Made by a program: the position numbers and the translations under genes. Below are positions 49,401 to 59,962 of a DNA stretch of 64,000 nucleotides, in pieces. The notes under the pieces were generated by a model. That model saw only the letters and a list, made by a program, of their open reading frames with translations. It was not told the origin of the DNA and ran no database searches. How positions within the stretch are numbered: the stretch's first letter is position 1; each line of letters opens with the position of its first letter. This stretch comes from Quercus robur (Eukaryota > Streptophyta > Magnoliopsida > Fagales > Fagaceae), in the NCBI RefSeq assembly GCF_932294415.1, contig NC_065542.1, forward strand, positions 51,883,406-51,947,405. The letters run 5' to 3'.

Positions 49401-51881
49401 CCGCAACTATTGCCCACTTATGCCTGCTACTTGGACGCATGTCGACCGTAAATGCAAAGAAAACGCTTGGGTAGAGATAGAGGTTGTATCAAATTAAGAT
49501 ACTTTTAATTGTTATGTATAGGCGTGTATGTGCTAAATGGCATTTTCAGTAGGGTGAATTATTGCACTATGCTAACTCAATTTTTGCATTTCAGAAAAAA
49601 TGGATCATTGACCCAGAGATTATTAGCCCAGCTAATCAAATGAACTGGGCAATGCACTTGTTAGGAGAGTTGAGAAGAAACCAAAGAAGTAAGTTAAAAA
49701 AAAAATGCTACCCAAAAGATGCGTTAAAAGAAGATGTTTATCAAAGTAAACCATCTTGGGCTGACGAGCAGGACTACCGCGCACTAGTTGACTATTGGTT
49801 TGATACTAAAACGAAGGTTGCGCTATTTTCTTGCTCTATTTTCTTGCTCTATACCGAGTACAGTGTTTTAACTGATTTGTTTGTTTTAATTTGTTGGCGG
49901 GAATGTGTAAAGGACTTAGTGGAAACGAACAAGAGAAGTCGTTCGTTTCAGACGGATATAGCGAGGACAGGGCCTATAAGTTTTGCACAAACTGCTGACA
50001 ATATGGTAAGAAATGCATTATACAACAACTAGCCAAGTTTTAATGCTCTACTATTTTAATTGAACTTGTGACATATTGGTGGTATCAATAAATTCTAGTT
50101 GTATTTATTTATTTATTTTGTTGTTGAAAGAACATGGTCGATTCGAATTCATGGAAATTAAAATAGATTTTGTCGGCGTGAGTTTAGCATTGAGGAAGGG
50201 CTTGCATGGAGATGACAGTAATGGTGGCAATGCCCAACGTTGTCGTAGGGTCCAAACTAAGCAATCCACAATTTCATTACTGTAATAATACAAACTTCTT
50301 GGTTTAGAATTAATCAATATTAAAAAATCACAAAAGAGTTTCCGTACATATTGTTTGGTTGAATTAAAATTATTATGTGTGATGAATCTGAAGAGTTTGA
50401 AGAAACTAGTCTACTGATCATATGCACAGTGTTGGGGTAAGGAATACTTGGCTTTTTTGCATGTTTATGACTGTTAATAGACATTTCTTGTGATGTAATT
50501 GTAAAAATATTTAGGGGGTTGTAGCTGCGTTTAAAACGTGGCTATAGACAAATTCAAAAAATAGTTAGGGGGTTATAGCCGCGTTTAAAACGTGGCTATA
50601 GACAAATTCAAAAAATAGTTAGGGAGTTATAGCCGCGTTTTAAACGTGGCTATAGACAAATTCAAAAAATAGTTAGGGGGTTATAGCCGCGTTTTAAACG
50701 TGGCTATAGGTAACAGATATAACCACATTTAAGAAACGTGGCTATAGTTGTGGCATATAGTTATGGCCACACTTTTTCAAACATTACCTCTTATAAAATG
50801 GCTATTTTATTAAATCTAATACTATAAACACAGTGTTGGACCCAAAAACCGCTTGATACAAAACATTCACATGAAGAAAACAACTCGTCTTTTTGAACGT
50901 AATAAACTACATGTTTACGGAATTTGTTTTATGGTTATATTGCATGTTATGTTCCAAATTCCATTTGCTATGTTTGGTTGTCGCTTCATACCGACATAAT
51001 TTTTCACTATTGTAATGAGACTGTTGAATATGATGTAGGCAAAAGAAAACGGCCAAGCAGTGGAGCGTGCAGATGTTTTCATAAAAGCATACTGCACGAA
51101 AGATGGGACTCCTATTAGTAATGTAGTGCGAGACAAGATTGTAAGCCTATATCATAACCTATTTATTTTCTAATTTGTGCGTGAAATGTTTATAGCAAAT
51201 AATATGTTATTTGGTTCTTATATGAAAACAGGATAAAATGAAAGACATTTTAAACAACGGGGGCAAGCTAGTAGGAGACCATCGCGATGGAATTCTCTGG
51301 GCAAAAGATGATGCGTTCGCTCAAGTGATGGGCAAAGAACGTTCTGGACGTGTCCGTGGGGTCGGGTTTGGACCAACCCCATCAGGAAGAAGTGGGTCCA
51401 ACCTTCCATGTGTGCCTGGGCCGTCGTCCACTGAAACGGTCCAACGAATGACTGCATTGGAAAATTCGATGAGGGACCAACTTGCTGACGCAGAGCAAAG
51501 GCATCAGCAGCAACTAGCCGAAGCACTGGCCGAAGCAAAGCGGGAGTCAGATGCACGGCATGAGCAGCAACTAGCCGAAGCACTGGCCGAAGCAAAGCGG
51601 GAGTCAGATGCACGGCATGAGCAGCAAATGGCCGAAGCAATGCGCGAATCAGAAACACGGCATCAGCAGCAGCTGGACGAAACAAAGCGGGAAATGGCCG
51701 ATACAAAGCAGAGAATGGATGAAATAGTAGCCTTCTTCCAAAAGAACATGCCCAGTTTAAGTGGATATTCAGGTAATACAAACTTTGCGTTTTAGTTAAT
51801 GAAACTTGCGTGTTTATTGCAATATTATGTGCTACTAATTTTGCGTATATAATATTTTCAGGATATAGCGCAACATCATAG
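45793..51881 (+). CDS. CACTA TNPA-like protein (Transposase_24 type), eight exons
   Basis: Exons 45793-45910, 45986-46150, 49172-49482, 49595-49816, 49913-50005, 51039-51140, 51232-51772 and 51862-51881 all have GT-AG borders and join in phase to 523 codons ending TAG. The central part (MQRIWALPPNKKLVCGLNG, NYCPLMPATW, KKWIIDPE, DYWFDTKTK, SFAQTADNM, AYCTKDGTPISN, ILWAKDDAFAQVMGKERSGR) is the plant En/Spm transposase-24 pattern. It is followed by a Gln/Glu-rich coiled coil built of 19-residue repeats. In En/Spm, TNPA binds subterminal repeats and brings the ends together. Exons 1 and 2 look like a duplicated exon (VVEVGEGPSSSR against IVQVGQGSSRSR). Intron 2 is 3.0 kb and intron 5 contains a palindrome array. 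No internal stop was found, so this gene may be functional. Confidence 0.88.
47320..48000 (+). other. Strongly T/G-skewed intron segment
   Basis: This part of intron 2 is almost lacking in C and rich in 'gggtttt' and 'ttggtt' text on the plus strand. The frames in it (hydrophobic, Phe/Gly/Leu-rich) show no family signature. The composition resembles 5' UTR introns of plant genes. Confidence 0.45.
50512..50775. repeat. Palindrome array inside intron 5 of the TNPA-like gene
   Basis: Four copies of a unit of about 54 bp ('ttaggggg', TATAGCCGCG, TTTTAAACGTGGCTATAG, 'acaaattcaaaaaatag') start at 50512, 50566, 50619 and 50673, followed by two degenerate copies. The core reads the same on both strands apart from one or two bases and matches the right subterminal motif. 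Confidence 0.85.
51502..51680 (+). repeat. 57-bp coding tandem repeat in coiled coil
   Basis: The first two 57-bp units differ at one base by eye. A third unit is shortened to 45 bp and a fourth is partial. Each full unit encodes HxQQLAEALAEAKRESDAR. Confidence 0.9.
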
Positions 51882-52195
51882 TATAATATCTTCGTGGACT
51901 CGTCATGGACTCTTCATGTATAATTTCTAGTATATTCGGAATATTGTAACTTCGTGGATATTGAAAATATTGTAAACATAATTGTAATATTGTTTGGACT
52001 ATTTGTGGACTCTTCATGTATAGTTGTTTGGATATTTATTTAGAGAAAATTAATGCTTGAGAAAATTCTTACTTGATATTTTGTTGGAATTCTGGGTTGT
52101 TATTAGAGATATTTTGTTGAAATTTTTGTATGTTTGACAGGTTTTGTAAAAAAACTCTGCCCAGAAAAAGAAAATAAAAAGGAAAAAAAAAAAAA

Positions 52196-52830
52196 AATAC
52201 TATAGCCACGTTTTTAAAACCATAAAAACGTGGCTATAGACCAAATTCATATTAAGAATTCGGGGGGCTTAGGCCGCACTTAAAACGCGGCCTAACGTTG
52301 TAATCTTGGGCCGCGTTTAAAACGCGGCCTAAGCGCACAACCTTAGGCCGCGTTTTAAGTGCGGCCTAAGCATGAACCTATGGCCGCACTTTTTAAACGC
52401 GGCCTAAGGTTGAACCTTGGGCTGCATTTTAAACGTGGCCTAAGGTTCACCCTTGGGCTGCGTTTAAAACACGGCCTAAGGTTGAACCTTAGGCCACGGT
52501 TAAAACGCGGCTTAAATGAGTTTAACAGGCCATCACAATGGGACGTATGGCCGCACTTTTTAAACGCGGCCTAAGGTTGAAAGGCTTAGGCCGCGTTTAA
52601 AACGCGGCCTAAGGGTACGGTCTTAGGCCGCGTTTTAAACGGGGCTATAGGACCCGGGCTTGGGCCGCGGTTAAAAAGTGCGGCCATAGGACCATCAGTC
52701 CTATAGTCACGGGTTTTAGGCCACATTAGGAACCGTGGCCTAAAAAAACGTGGCTATAGGCTATAGCCACAGTTTTTTGTCTTGTAGCCGCGTTTTAAAA
52801 ATGCGGCCGGAGGTCCGTTTTTTTGTAGTG
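52196..52830. repeat. Right subterminal array of CACTA element
   Basis: More than ten GC-rich palindromes of the type TTAGGCCGCGTTTTAAACG, CGGCCTAA, spaced by 'gttgaacctt' or 'gcacaacct' text, run to the terminal TAGTG. Some units are the TATAGCC variant seen in the intron array. Confidence 0.88.
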
Positions 52831-52833
52831 TTT

Positions 52834-53240
52834 GATTATCGGGAAAGTGCAGAAAAAATTAAAAGAAAATATAAAGAATATGAAAACTTTTGGTCATTTG
52901 GATTTTTTTTTTTTCCATATAAATACAGGTCTGGCATATTTAAATGTTAAATAAATTTTTAATTATCATTTTATTTTGGACGTGAGCTTAGTCAATTTTT
53001 TAAAAAAAGTTATACTGATATGGCAATCCAAATAGTAGTTGATGTAGCATAAAAAATAATTTTTTATTATTATATTTGATACATCAATTTTTTCCATCCA
53101 AAAGATAATGGCAGAGACTAAAATGACACGACATTAAAAAAGTTAATAACTAAATTGACACAATTAAAAGTTTAGGAACTAAATTGATATGGTATAAAAG
53201 ATAGAAACCAACTTTGTAATTTACCCAAATTTATATTATC
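52834..53240. other. Short spacer, no gene
   Basis: AT-rich flank of the CACTA insertion with a dispersed 'aactaaattgacac' type repeat. No gene was recognised. Confidence 0.5.
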
Positions 53241-54118
53241 TAAGAGCACTCACATTAGTGGGTGTAAAATTGTGCAAAATAGAAGAAGATGCAAAATTTA
53301 CACAATATTTCCTAAATCTGCTCCACATCAGTCCAACTATTGTTGTGTAAATATACACATTTGCTATAGTAACCGTGCATATTTGCACGGTTACTGTAGA
53401 TGTGTATATTACTATTTTATTAATTTTTTCTCTCACCTCTGCTCTCATTAGTCTCTCTTCCCCCACATACTCTCAACACCGCCTAATCACCACTCAATCA
53501 CCACCACCACAACCCATCACAACCCATGATATTCCAATCACAAAATCAACCAAAAACAAAGAAAAATCAAACCGAAAATCAATCCAAACCCAAAATTAAA
53601 CCTTCAATGGAAAACTCAACAACTTAGAATCCAAAATCAAAGTTTCAACAAAAAACCCATCAACCCAAACCCAAACTCAAATCGAAGCCGCCGTCACCAC
53701 TGCCATGGAGAGTTTGCGGCTTTCTTTGCTCGTGGAGAGCTTGCTGCTGCCATTAGAGAAGAGAGAAACAATTGCTTGAGAGCTACAACAAAGGAAAAGA
53801 TCAAAAAATAAAAAAAAAATAAAAATGAAGAGAAAAGACCGTGGGAGAGGAAGTAGAGAAAAGATGTGATTTTGTGAGATAAAAAAGCAAAAAAAAAAGG
53901 TCAGATGTTTTAGTGGTGGGGGGAAAGGAAGCTTCCTTGAAGCTTCCTTACTTGTAAATATCTCTACAATATAATTTAATTAGAAAAGAATTATATTTAA
54001 GTTTTTTTTTTTTTTTTAAACAAAGCATGATTTTATTTGGAATTTTATTAAAGTCTATATTAAAATTTTTAATTCAAATCAGTTCATTTTTTTAAAACTA
54101 AAATCATACTAATAGTAA

Positions 54119-54162
<44 letters not shown>

Positions 54163-54608
54163 GCGTAACCCTGAAACGACACACCGAAATATTTTAGTAA
54201 TGGCAGAATGATGGTTGAAAACACTGATTTGTTGGCTGTCACTAAAGACACTATTTTAGGGGTCTAGCCACCAGTGTTGGTGGCACGATGGGCGGAGACA
54301 CCGATCTAATGGCGGTCGTAGGAAACATTATTTTGGCGGTTCGATCATCGAACCTCCAGCATAAGAGGCTCCACTAGCCGAGCCACCGATTTTGGTGGTT
54401 TACTTGAAATATAAGCTTAAAATAAAAAAGTATGACTATTAGAGAAAATAATAAAAAATTAATAAAGAACGAATATTTTATTGAAATATATTCTAAAATA
54501 AATTGACTAATGTGGGTGTTTTGGAAAAGTGGTTGTGTAAAATAAAAAAGTAAATCTTTTTGTTAAGATAGAAGGAAAATTTTACACGAACTAATATGAA
54601 TGCTCTAA
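53241..54608. mobile_element. Non-autonomous PIF/Harbinger-like element, 1.36 kb
   Basis: The left end GAGCACTCACATTAG and right end CTAATATGAATGCTC are inverted, with TAA on both sides (53241-53243 and 54606-54608), as for PIF/Harbinger. Inside is a C/A-rich stretch (53440-53680), a short gene-like GC patch ('gccgccgtcaccactgccatgg'-like text near 53690) and a (CT)n microsatellite at 54121-54158. No transposase was recognised. Confidence 0.7.
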
Positions 54609-54867
54609 CTTGACCCGGCAATTCTTCAACAAAAATAAAAATCCTAGACATAGCAAACTAACGGGTCGGTAACTTGTCGGGTAAAGGTTAATTAGGAATA
54701 GATTAATGGAATAAAACATGTTGCAAACATGACCTTTATCAAATATTAGACCTCTCCTCTAGATCGGAGATCTCTCTCTAACCTTGGGTGAGCTTTTCTT
54801 CCCATCAAGTGGGGGTTGAGTAAAGTAATCTTATTCATACAGTAGTCAATTCATCTTGCTCTCTCAA

Positions 54868-56266
54868 ATGGAAGCGGACTTTATAGAATGTATTGAGAAA
54901 CTCAAACTCACATCCGAAGAAGGTGAAGCAATATTAGTCCGACCTACTCAACGGGCTAAAACACTGGAAGAGTATTCAAACAGTATCATTGGGAAGTTCC
55001 TCACATCTCGACAGATAAATCTTCAAGCTGCGAAGAACGTACTGCGATCAGCCTGGAAGATGGGGAATGACTTGAAGATTATTGATGTGGGTGATGGATT
55101 GTTCCAATTTAAATTTGCACTGGAGAGCCAGCTGAGGTGGGTGATGGACAATGGTCCTTGGAGCTTTGATGACCAATTATTAGTTCTTCGCAAATGGGAA
55201 AAGGGCATGACGGCAAGATCAGTGTCTTTCCCGGTCATCCCGATCTGGGTCCAAGTCTGGGGATTACCTTTTGATCTTATAAATGAAGAAGCTGGTATGG
55301 ATATCGGAAAAGGGACTTGGTCACGTGGTGGAAGTGGATAGTAAGGCACTAGCATCAAAGCAGGCAAGATTCTTGCGGATCCGTATTGAAATTCCTTTGA
55401 ACAAACCTCTATGCAGGGGGGCTCCTATAGTCAGTCCGGAGGGTGATGAGGTGATAGTTGCCTTCAAATACGAAAGGCTTGTGGGGCTGTGTTACAATTG
55501 TGGCATGCTGGGTCATGAAATGAGGGATTGCTCTCAACCGATGAAGGAGGACGACGGTGAACTCCCATACGGGATATGGTTAAAGGCTAGACACCGGCGG
55601 CAAGCTGAAGCGTCAACAAAGAAAGCCAATGGTTCAGCAAGGCAGTACAGTTCAGAAAGAGGTGAAACACGTGTCGGGTATCCGCCACCACAACCCAAAA
55701 CTTCAGCATTAAAATCAGCAATAACTGATTCTCATGCACAGTGAGTTAATGCGGAATCTGTTATGGGAATAAATACAGAAACGAAAATTGAACCAGACAC
55801 CAAGTTGTACGTTATGCATATTAATGCTGATACGGAATTAAGTGAATTAAGTGATACGCATAAAGATGGGATAAATGATGGGTCCGAAATTAATGGGAGG
55901 GTATTAGTTAGTGTCCCAATCAAGTACGTGGAAGAGTAAGAATCAGATACGTTACCAAAACTGACCCCAACGCATAAACATATTGAAGTGGCACGTGAGG
56001 AAAATAGGGCTGATGGGGATGCACGTGATCGAGTTAAGTGTGGTACTTGGAAAAAAATAGAACAAAAGACAGCAGTAAGCATGCAACTGGACCCGCCGAG
56101 TGAAAAAAAACCAGGGAGCAAAAAACATCAACACAATGCCCAAAACATTGAGAAATTAGAATCGGAGGAGATGGGAGAGAAGAAACGGCTTCGGAGTTTG
56201 GCCGGTAACAAAACTTCAGACATGTCAATGGTGGAGGCTGCGAATCAGCCTCGTCGATCACAATGA
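54868..56266 (+). pseudogene. LINE ORF1: DUF4283 and CCHC zinc-knuckle protein
   Basis: The start at 54868 reads MEADFIECIEKLKLTSEE. DUF4283 features follow (WKMGNDLKIIDVGDGLFQFK, RWVMDNGPWSFDDQLLVLR, IWVQVWGLPFDL). A 1-nt insertion near 55310 shifts the frame, after which ARFLRIRIEIPLNKPL and the zinc knuckle CYNCGMLGHEMRDC are read. Two further in-frame stops occur, at 55742-55744 and about 55937. The last stop (TGA 56264-56266) overlaps the ORF2 start as ATGA, a common LINE arrangement for re-initiation. ORF1 proteins bind the element RNA. Confidence 0.85.
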
Positions 56267-59200
56267 AAATCATTAGTTGGAACTGCTGGGGGCTTGGGAA
56301 CCTCTGTGCAGTTACAGCCCTCTTTCATATTGTAAAGGTTCAAGCACCCAAGGTTTTGTTTCTTATGGAGACGAAACGATCAGTGACAGAGATGAAGCAA
56401 ATAACAGATGATTTACCATACCAAGGGGTCTTTGTGGTACCTAGTGTGGGAAGAAGTGGCGGATTGGTAATGATTTGGAAGGAGGAAGTCAACTTGCACA
56501 TTCAGACATACACCCAGAATCATATTGATGCAATCATCTATAACAACTCGAGTCCAGCATGGAGAATTACAGGCTTTTATGGCCAACCAGATGCAAATCG
56601 TCGACATGAAACATGGAGCCTACTAAGGCACCTCCATTCCTGATACACAATGCCATGGTTATGTATTGGGGATTATAATGAGATCCTTTCATTGCAGGAG
56701 AAGCAAGGTCGAATCCCAAACCAGCAGCTCTAATGGAGGCTTTTCGAAGTGCACTTCTTCATTGTAATCTTATTGATCTTGGGTACACTGGGAACAAGTA
56801 CACATGGAATAGTGGAAGACATCATGGAGAGTTTGTCCAACAAAGACTAGACCGAGCTTGTGCCACATTGGAATGGAGAGAGCTTTTTCCCCACAGTCGA
56901 GTAACTCACCTACAAGCACCATATTCAGATCATATCCCAATCTTGCTCACCACTCACAACACAAACATCTCTACCCGAAGAAAAAAATTCCCTCACCGGT
57001 TTGAGGAAAAATGGGCTTCACACCTGGATTGTGAACCAGTCATCCAAGCAGCTTGGAACCAAGTGCATCCTAGGGGGAGTCTGATGTTCAGGTTGTTCGA
57101 AAAAATCAAACATTGCAGGATGGATTTGATTGGATGGTCCCAATCTGCTTTTGGAGATACTGAAGCAAAATTGGAGGAGAAACAAAAGGAATTGGAGGAC
57201 CTAACAAAACAAAATACCGGTGACAAGATGGAGAGCATCAACATGGTGAAGAGTGAAATAAATAGATTGTTGTATCAAGAGGAATTAACATGGAGGCAAC
57301 AGTCAAGGGCAATTTGGCTACAAGCGAGTGACAAGAATACAAAATTCTTCCATCAAACAGCAAGCCAAAGGAGACGAAGAAATCAGATCATTGGGGTTTT
57401 TAATGATGAAGATAGCTGGTGTACAGATGACAATGAGATTGCAAATGTGGTTGAAAATTACTTCCATAATCTATTCACTACAGCACATCTAGATCACACA
57501 ATTATGGAAAATGTCCTTGATTCAGTTGACAGGCGAATAACAAATGACATGAACGGTATACTCCTACGACCTTACACTGCTGGTGAGATTAAGAAAGCCC
57601 TCTTTCAGATGCACCCATCAAAGTCTCTTGGGCCGGATGGTATGTCTCCTTTTTTCTTTCAAAAATACTGGCATATTGTGGGTAGGGATGTCATAGAAGC
57701 TATCTTATCAGTTTTGAACTCAAGACACTTTTTACATAAAATGAACCATACACATATTGTGTTGATCCCTAAGAAAAATGACCCAAAGTACCTATCTGAA
57801 TTTTGTCCTATTAGCTTGAGTAATGTAATATCCTGTATTTATTCCAAAGTCCTCGCTAATCGGTTAAAGATTATATTGCTCAATGTTATATTTGATGCCC
57901 AGAGTGCTTTTGTGCCAGATAGATTGATCACAGATAATACTACTGTAGCATTTGAAGTGTTGCACAGGATGCGTAATAGACGAAGGGGAAAAAGAGGACA
58001 CATGGCAGTAAAATTGGACATCAGCAAGGCCTATGACAGGGTGGAATGACCTTTCCTTGAAAGAATAATGGCAAAAATGGGAATGGACTCGAGATGGATA
58101 CACTTGGCAATAGAAACAGTCACCACAGCCTCCTACTCCATTTTAATCAATGGGGAACCTAGAGGTCACATCAAACCATCCAAAGGAATCAGACAGGGTG
58201 ACCCTTTGTCACCTTACTTATTTCTCATGTGTGCTGAAGGCCTGTCAGCCATGCTAAAAAGGGCAGAGGAGAGGAGACAGCTTTATGGTATACTATCTTG
58301 CAGAAATGGAGTCAAATTTCTCACTTACTATTTGCAGATGATAGCTTGCTATTCTGCCAAGCAAAAGTGGAGGATTGCCAACAATTGAAAACCATATTGG
58401 AGCAGTATGAGAGTGCATCGGGCCAATCCGTAAACCGGAGTAAAACAGCCTTCTTCTTTAGTAAAAATACAAGAGCAGAAGTGAGGGCAACTATTCAAGG
58501 CATATTGGGGGCTCAAGTTATGGGATTGTGAAAAATACCTTGGATTACCCATGGTGACTGGTTTATCTGAGGTGAAGTCTTTCAAGGAGCTTGAAGGAAA
58601 AATTACAAAGCGAGTCATGGGGTGGAAGGAGAAGTTTATTTCTAAAGCGGGACTGGAAGTATTGATAAAAACAGTGGCCCAAGCAATCCTCACTTACACT
58701 ATGGGAATTTTTAAAATCCCAATCTCCTTGTGTAACGACATCAATGCCATTCTAGCAAAATATTGGTGGGGGCAAACAAAAGATGAGAAAAAAAATCCAT
58801 TGGATTAACAGGAAGAAATTATGCAACCCAAAACATAAAGCATTCAACCTAGCCATGCTACCTAAACAAGCGTAGAGATTAGTACATCATACCCAGTCAC
58901 TCTTTTTTAAGGTTTATAAGGCAAGGTACTTCCCAAATTGTTCCTTCCTTGAAGCTGATATTGGCCATAATCCCTCGTATGTGTGGCGAAGTTTACCCAT
59001 GGCTAGGGATATCCTAGTGGAGGGGACAAAGTGGCATGTTGGGGATGGTCGGAAAATTGAGGTAGCTTCCCATAAATGGCTATCCCATGCACCGGTCTTC
59101 CGTGGTCCTCCACCATCTCCTCTTTATGTAAGGGACCTTATTGACGAGGATACCAGACGCTGGGATAGAGGGAGAATACAGGCATTGTTTGCCCCTTCAA

Positions 59201-59775
59201 CGCAACAGGAGATCCTGGCTGTACCCCTGGACAACCTGACCTCCAAGAACGAGTTGGTATGGAAAGAAAACGCTGCTCAGAAATTTACCGTAAAATCAAC
59301 TTATCGGGTAGCACTTGATCTTCAAAACAAACACCCAGCTGAACACTCACAAGCTCGGCATGATGGGAGTGTGTGGAGGAAGATTTGGAGATTAAATGTT
59401 CCTCCAAAAGTAAGGACTTTGTTGTGGCGGGCCTGTTCAAACATTCTGCCCACAAGAGAAAATCTGCAGCGTCGCAAGGTACAAATTGACCCAAAGTGTG
59501 AAATATGTCTCCAACATCCTGAGACAACATGACATGTATTTTGGGAATGTCCTTTTGCGAGGGATATCTGGGCAGTGGCAGGTAGGAGAATCCAGAAAAG
59601 TCCAAATGGTACGTCTGATTTGTTCAGCTTGTTTTGGAGTATGACAAACAGGTTGAGCAAGCAAGAACTTGAAAGCTGGGCCGTGGTGGTGTGGGCAATA
59701 TGGGGGGCACGAAATAAGTTTTACTTCAAGAAAACTCAGCTACAACCAATTGGGCATTGTGGAGGGAGCTATTAG
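56263..59775 (+). pseudogene. LINE ORF2: endonuclease, reverse transcriptase, zf-RVT
   Basis: The start MKIISWNCWGLGN is the apurinic-type endonuclease N-terminus. GDYNEI and SDHIPIL follow, after a stop near 56641 and a frame change. The reverse transcriptase has KSLGPDGMSPFFFQKYW, HIVLIPKKNDP, SAFVPDRLITDN, KLDISKAYDRVE then TGA (58047-58049, Trp expected), GIRQGDPLSPYLFLMCAEGL, and FADDSLLFC in a shifted frame. The zf-RVT part has VPPKVRTLLWRACSNILPTR and CEICLQHPE. At least six disruptions occur, including KQA-TAG-RL at 58873-58875. An RNase H domain is not evident. Confidence 0.9.
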
Positions 59776-59962
59776 TTTGTTGAAGGATTTTCAGCGTCTC
59801 ACAGCTTCACAGACAACGCCATAAAGGAGATACCAAGCCTGCAATTTTGTAACTAAAAACTAGTGTCTCTGTAATAGGCCTACGTGTACTGTAACTATAT
59901 CCAGCCATGGTAACTTCTATGTACCCTGTTGGAGTTTTACTTGTAATACTCTTTTCAATCAA

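Larger units (their letters stand above)
23119..52830 (+). mobile_element. Complete CACTA (En/Spm) transposon, 29.7 kb
   Basis: The left end is CACTACAAAACGTGGGGG at 23119 and the right end is CGTTTTTTTGTAGTG, ending at 52830. The ends are inverted CACTACAAAA and the flanks are TTT on both sides (23116-23118 and 52831-52833), the 3-bp duplication expected for CACTA elements. Palindromic GC-rich subterminal arrays lie inside both ends. Between them are a TNP2 transposase gene and a TNPA-like gene in the same orientation. The element is far longer than its two genes need. The 16 kb before the transposase contains captured host-gene fragments, a hairpin and duplications. Confidence 0.93.

Noticed and set aside
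50512-50775. CRISPR-like array, because repeats and spacers look regular
   Set aside because: The spacers are also repeated and identical, the repeats match CACTA subterminal motifs, and the genome is a plant.
51218-51781. 187-residue minus-strand frame
   Set aside because: It is a shadow of exon 7 of the TNPA-like gene; its Ala/Leu/Phe repeats mirror the 57-bp coding repeat.
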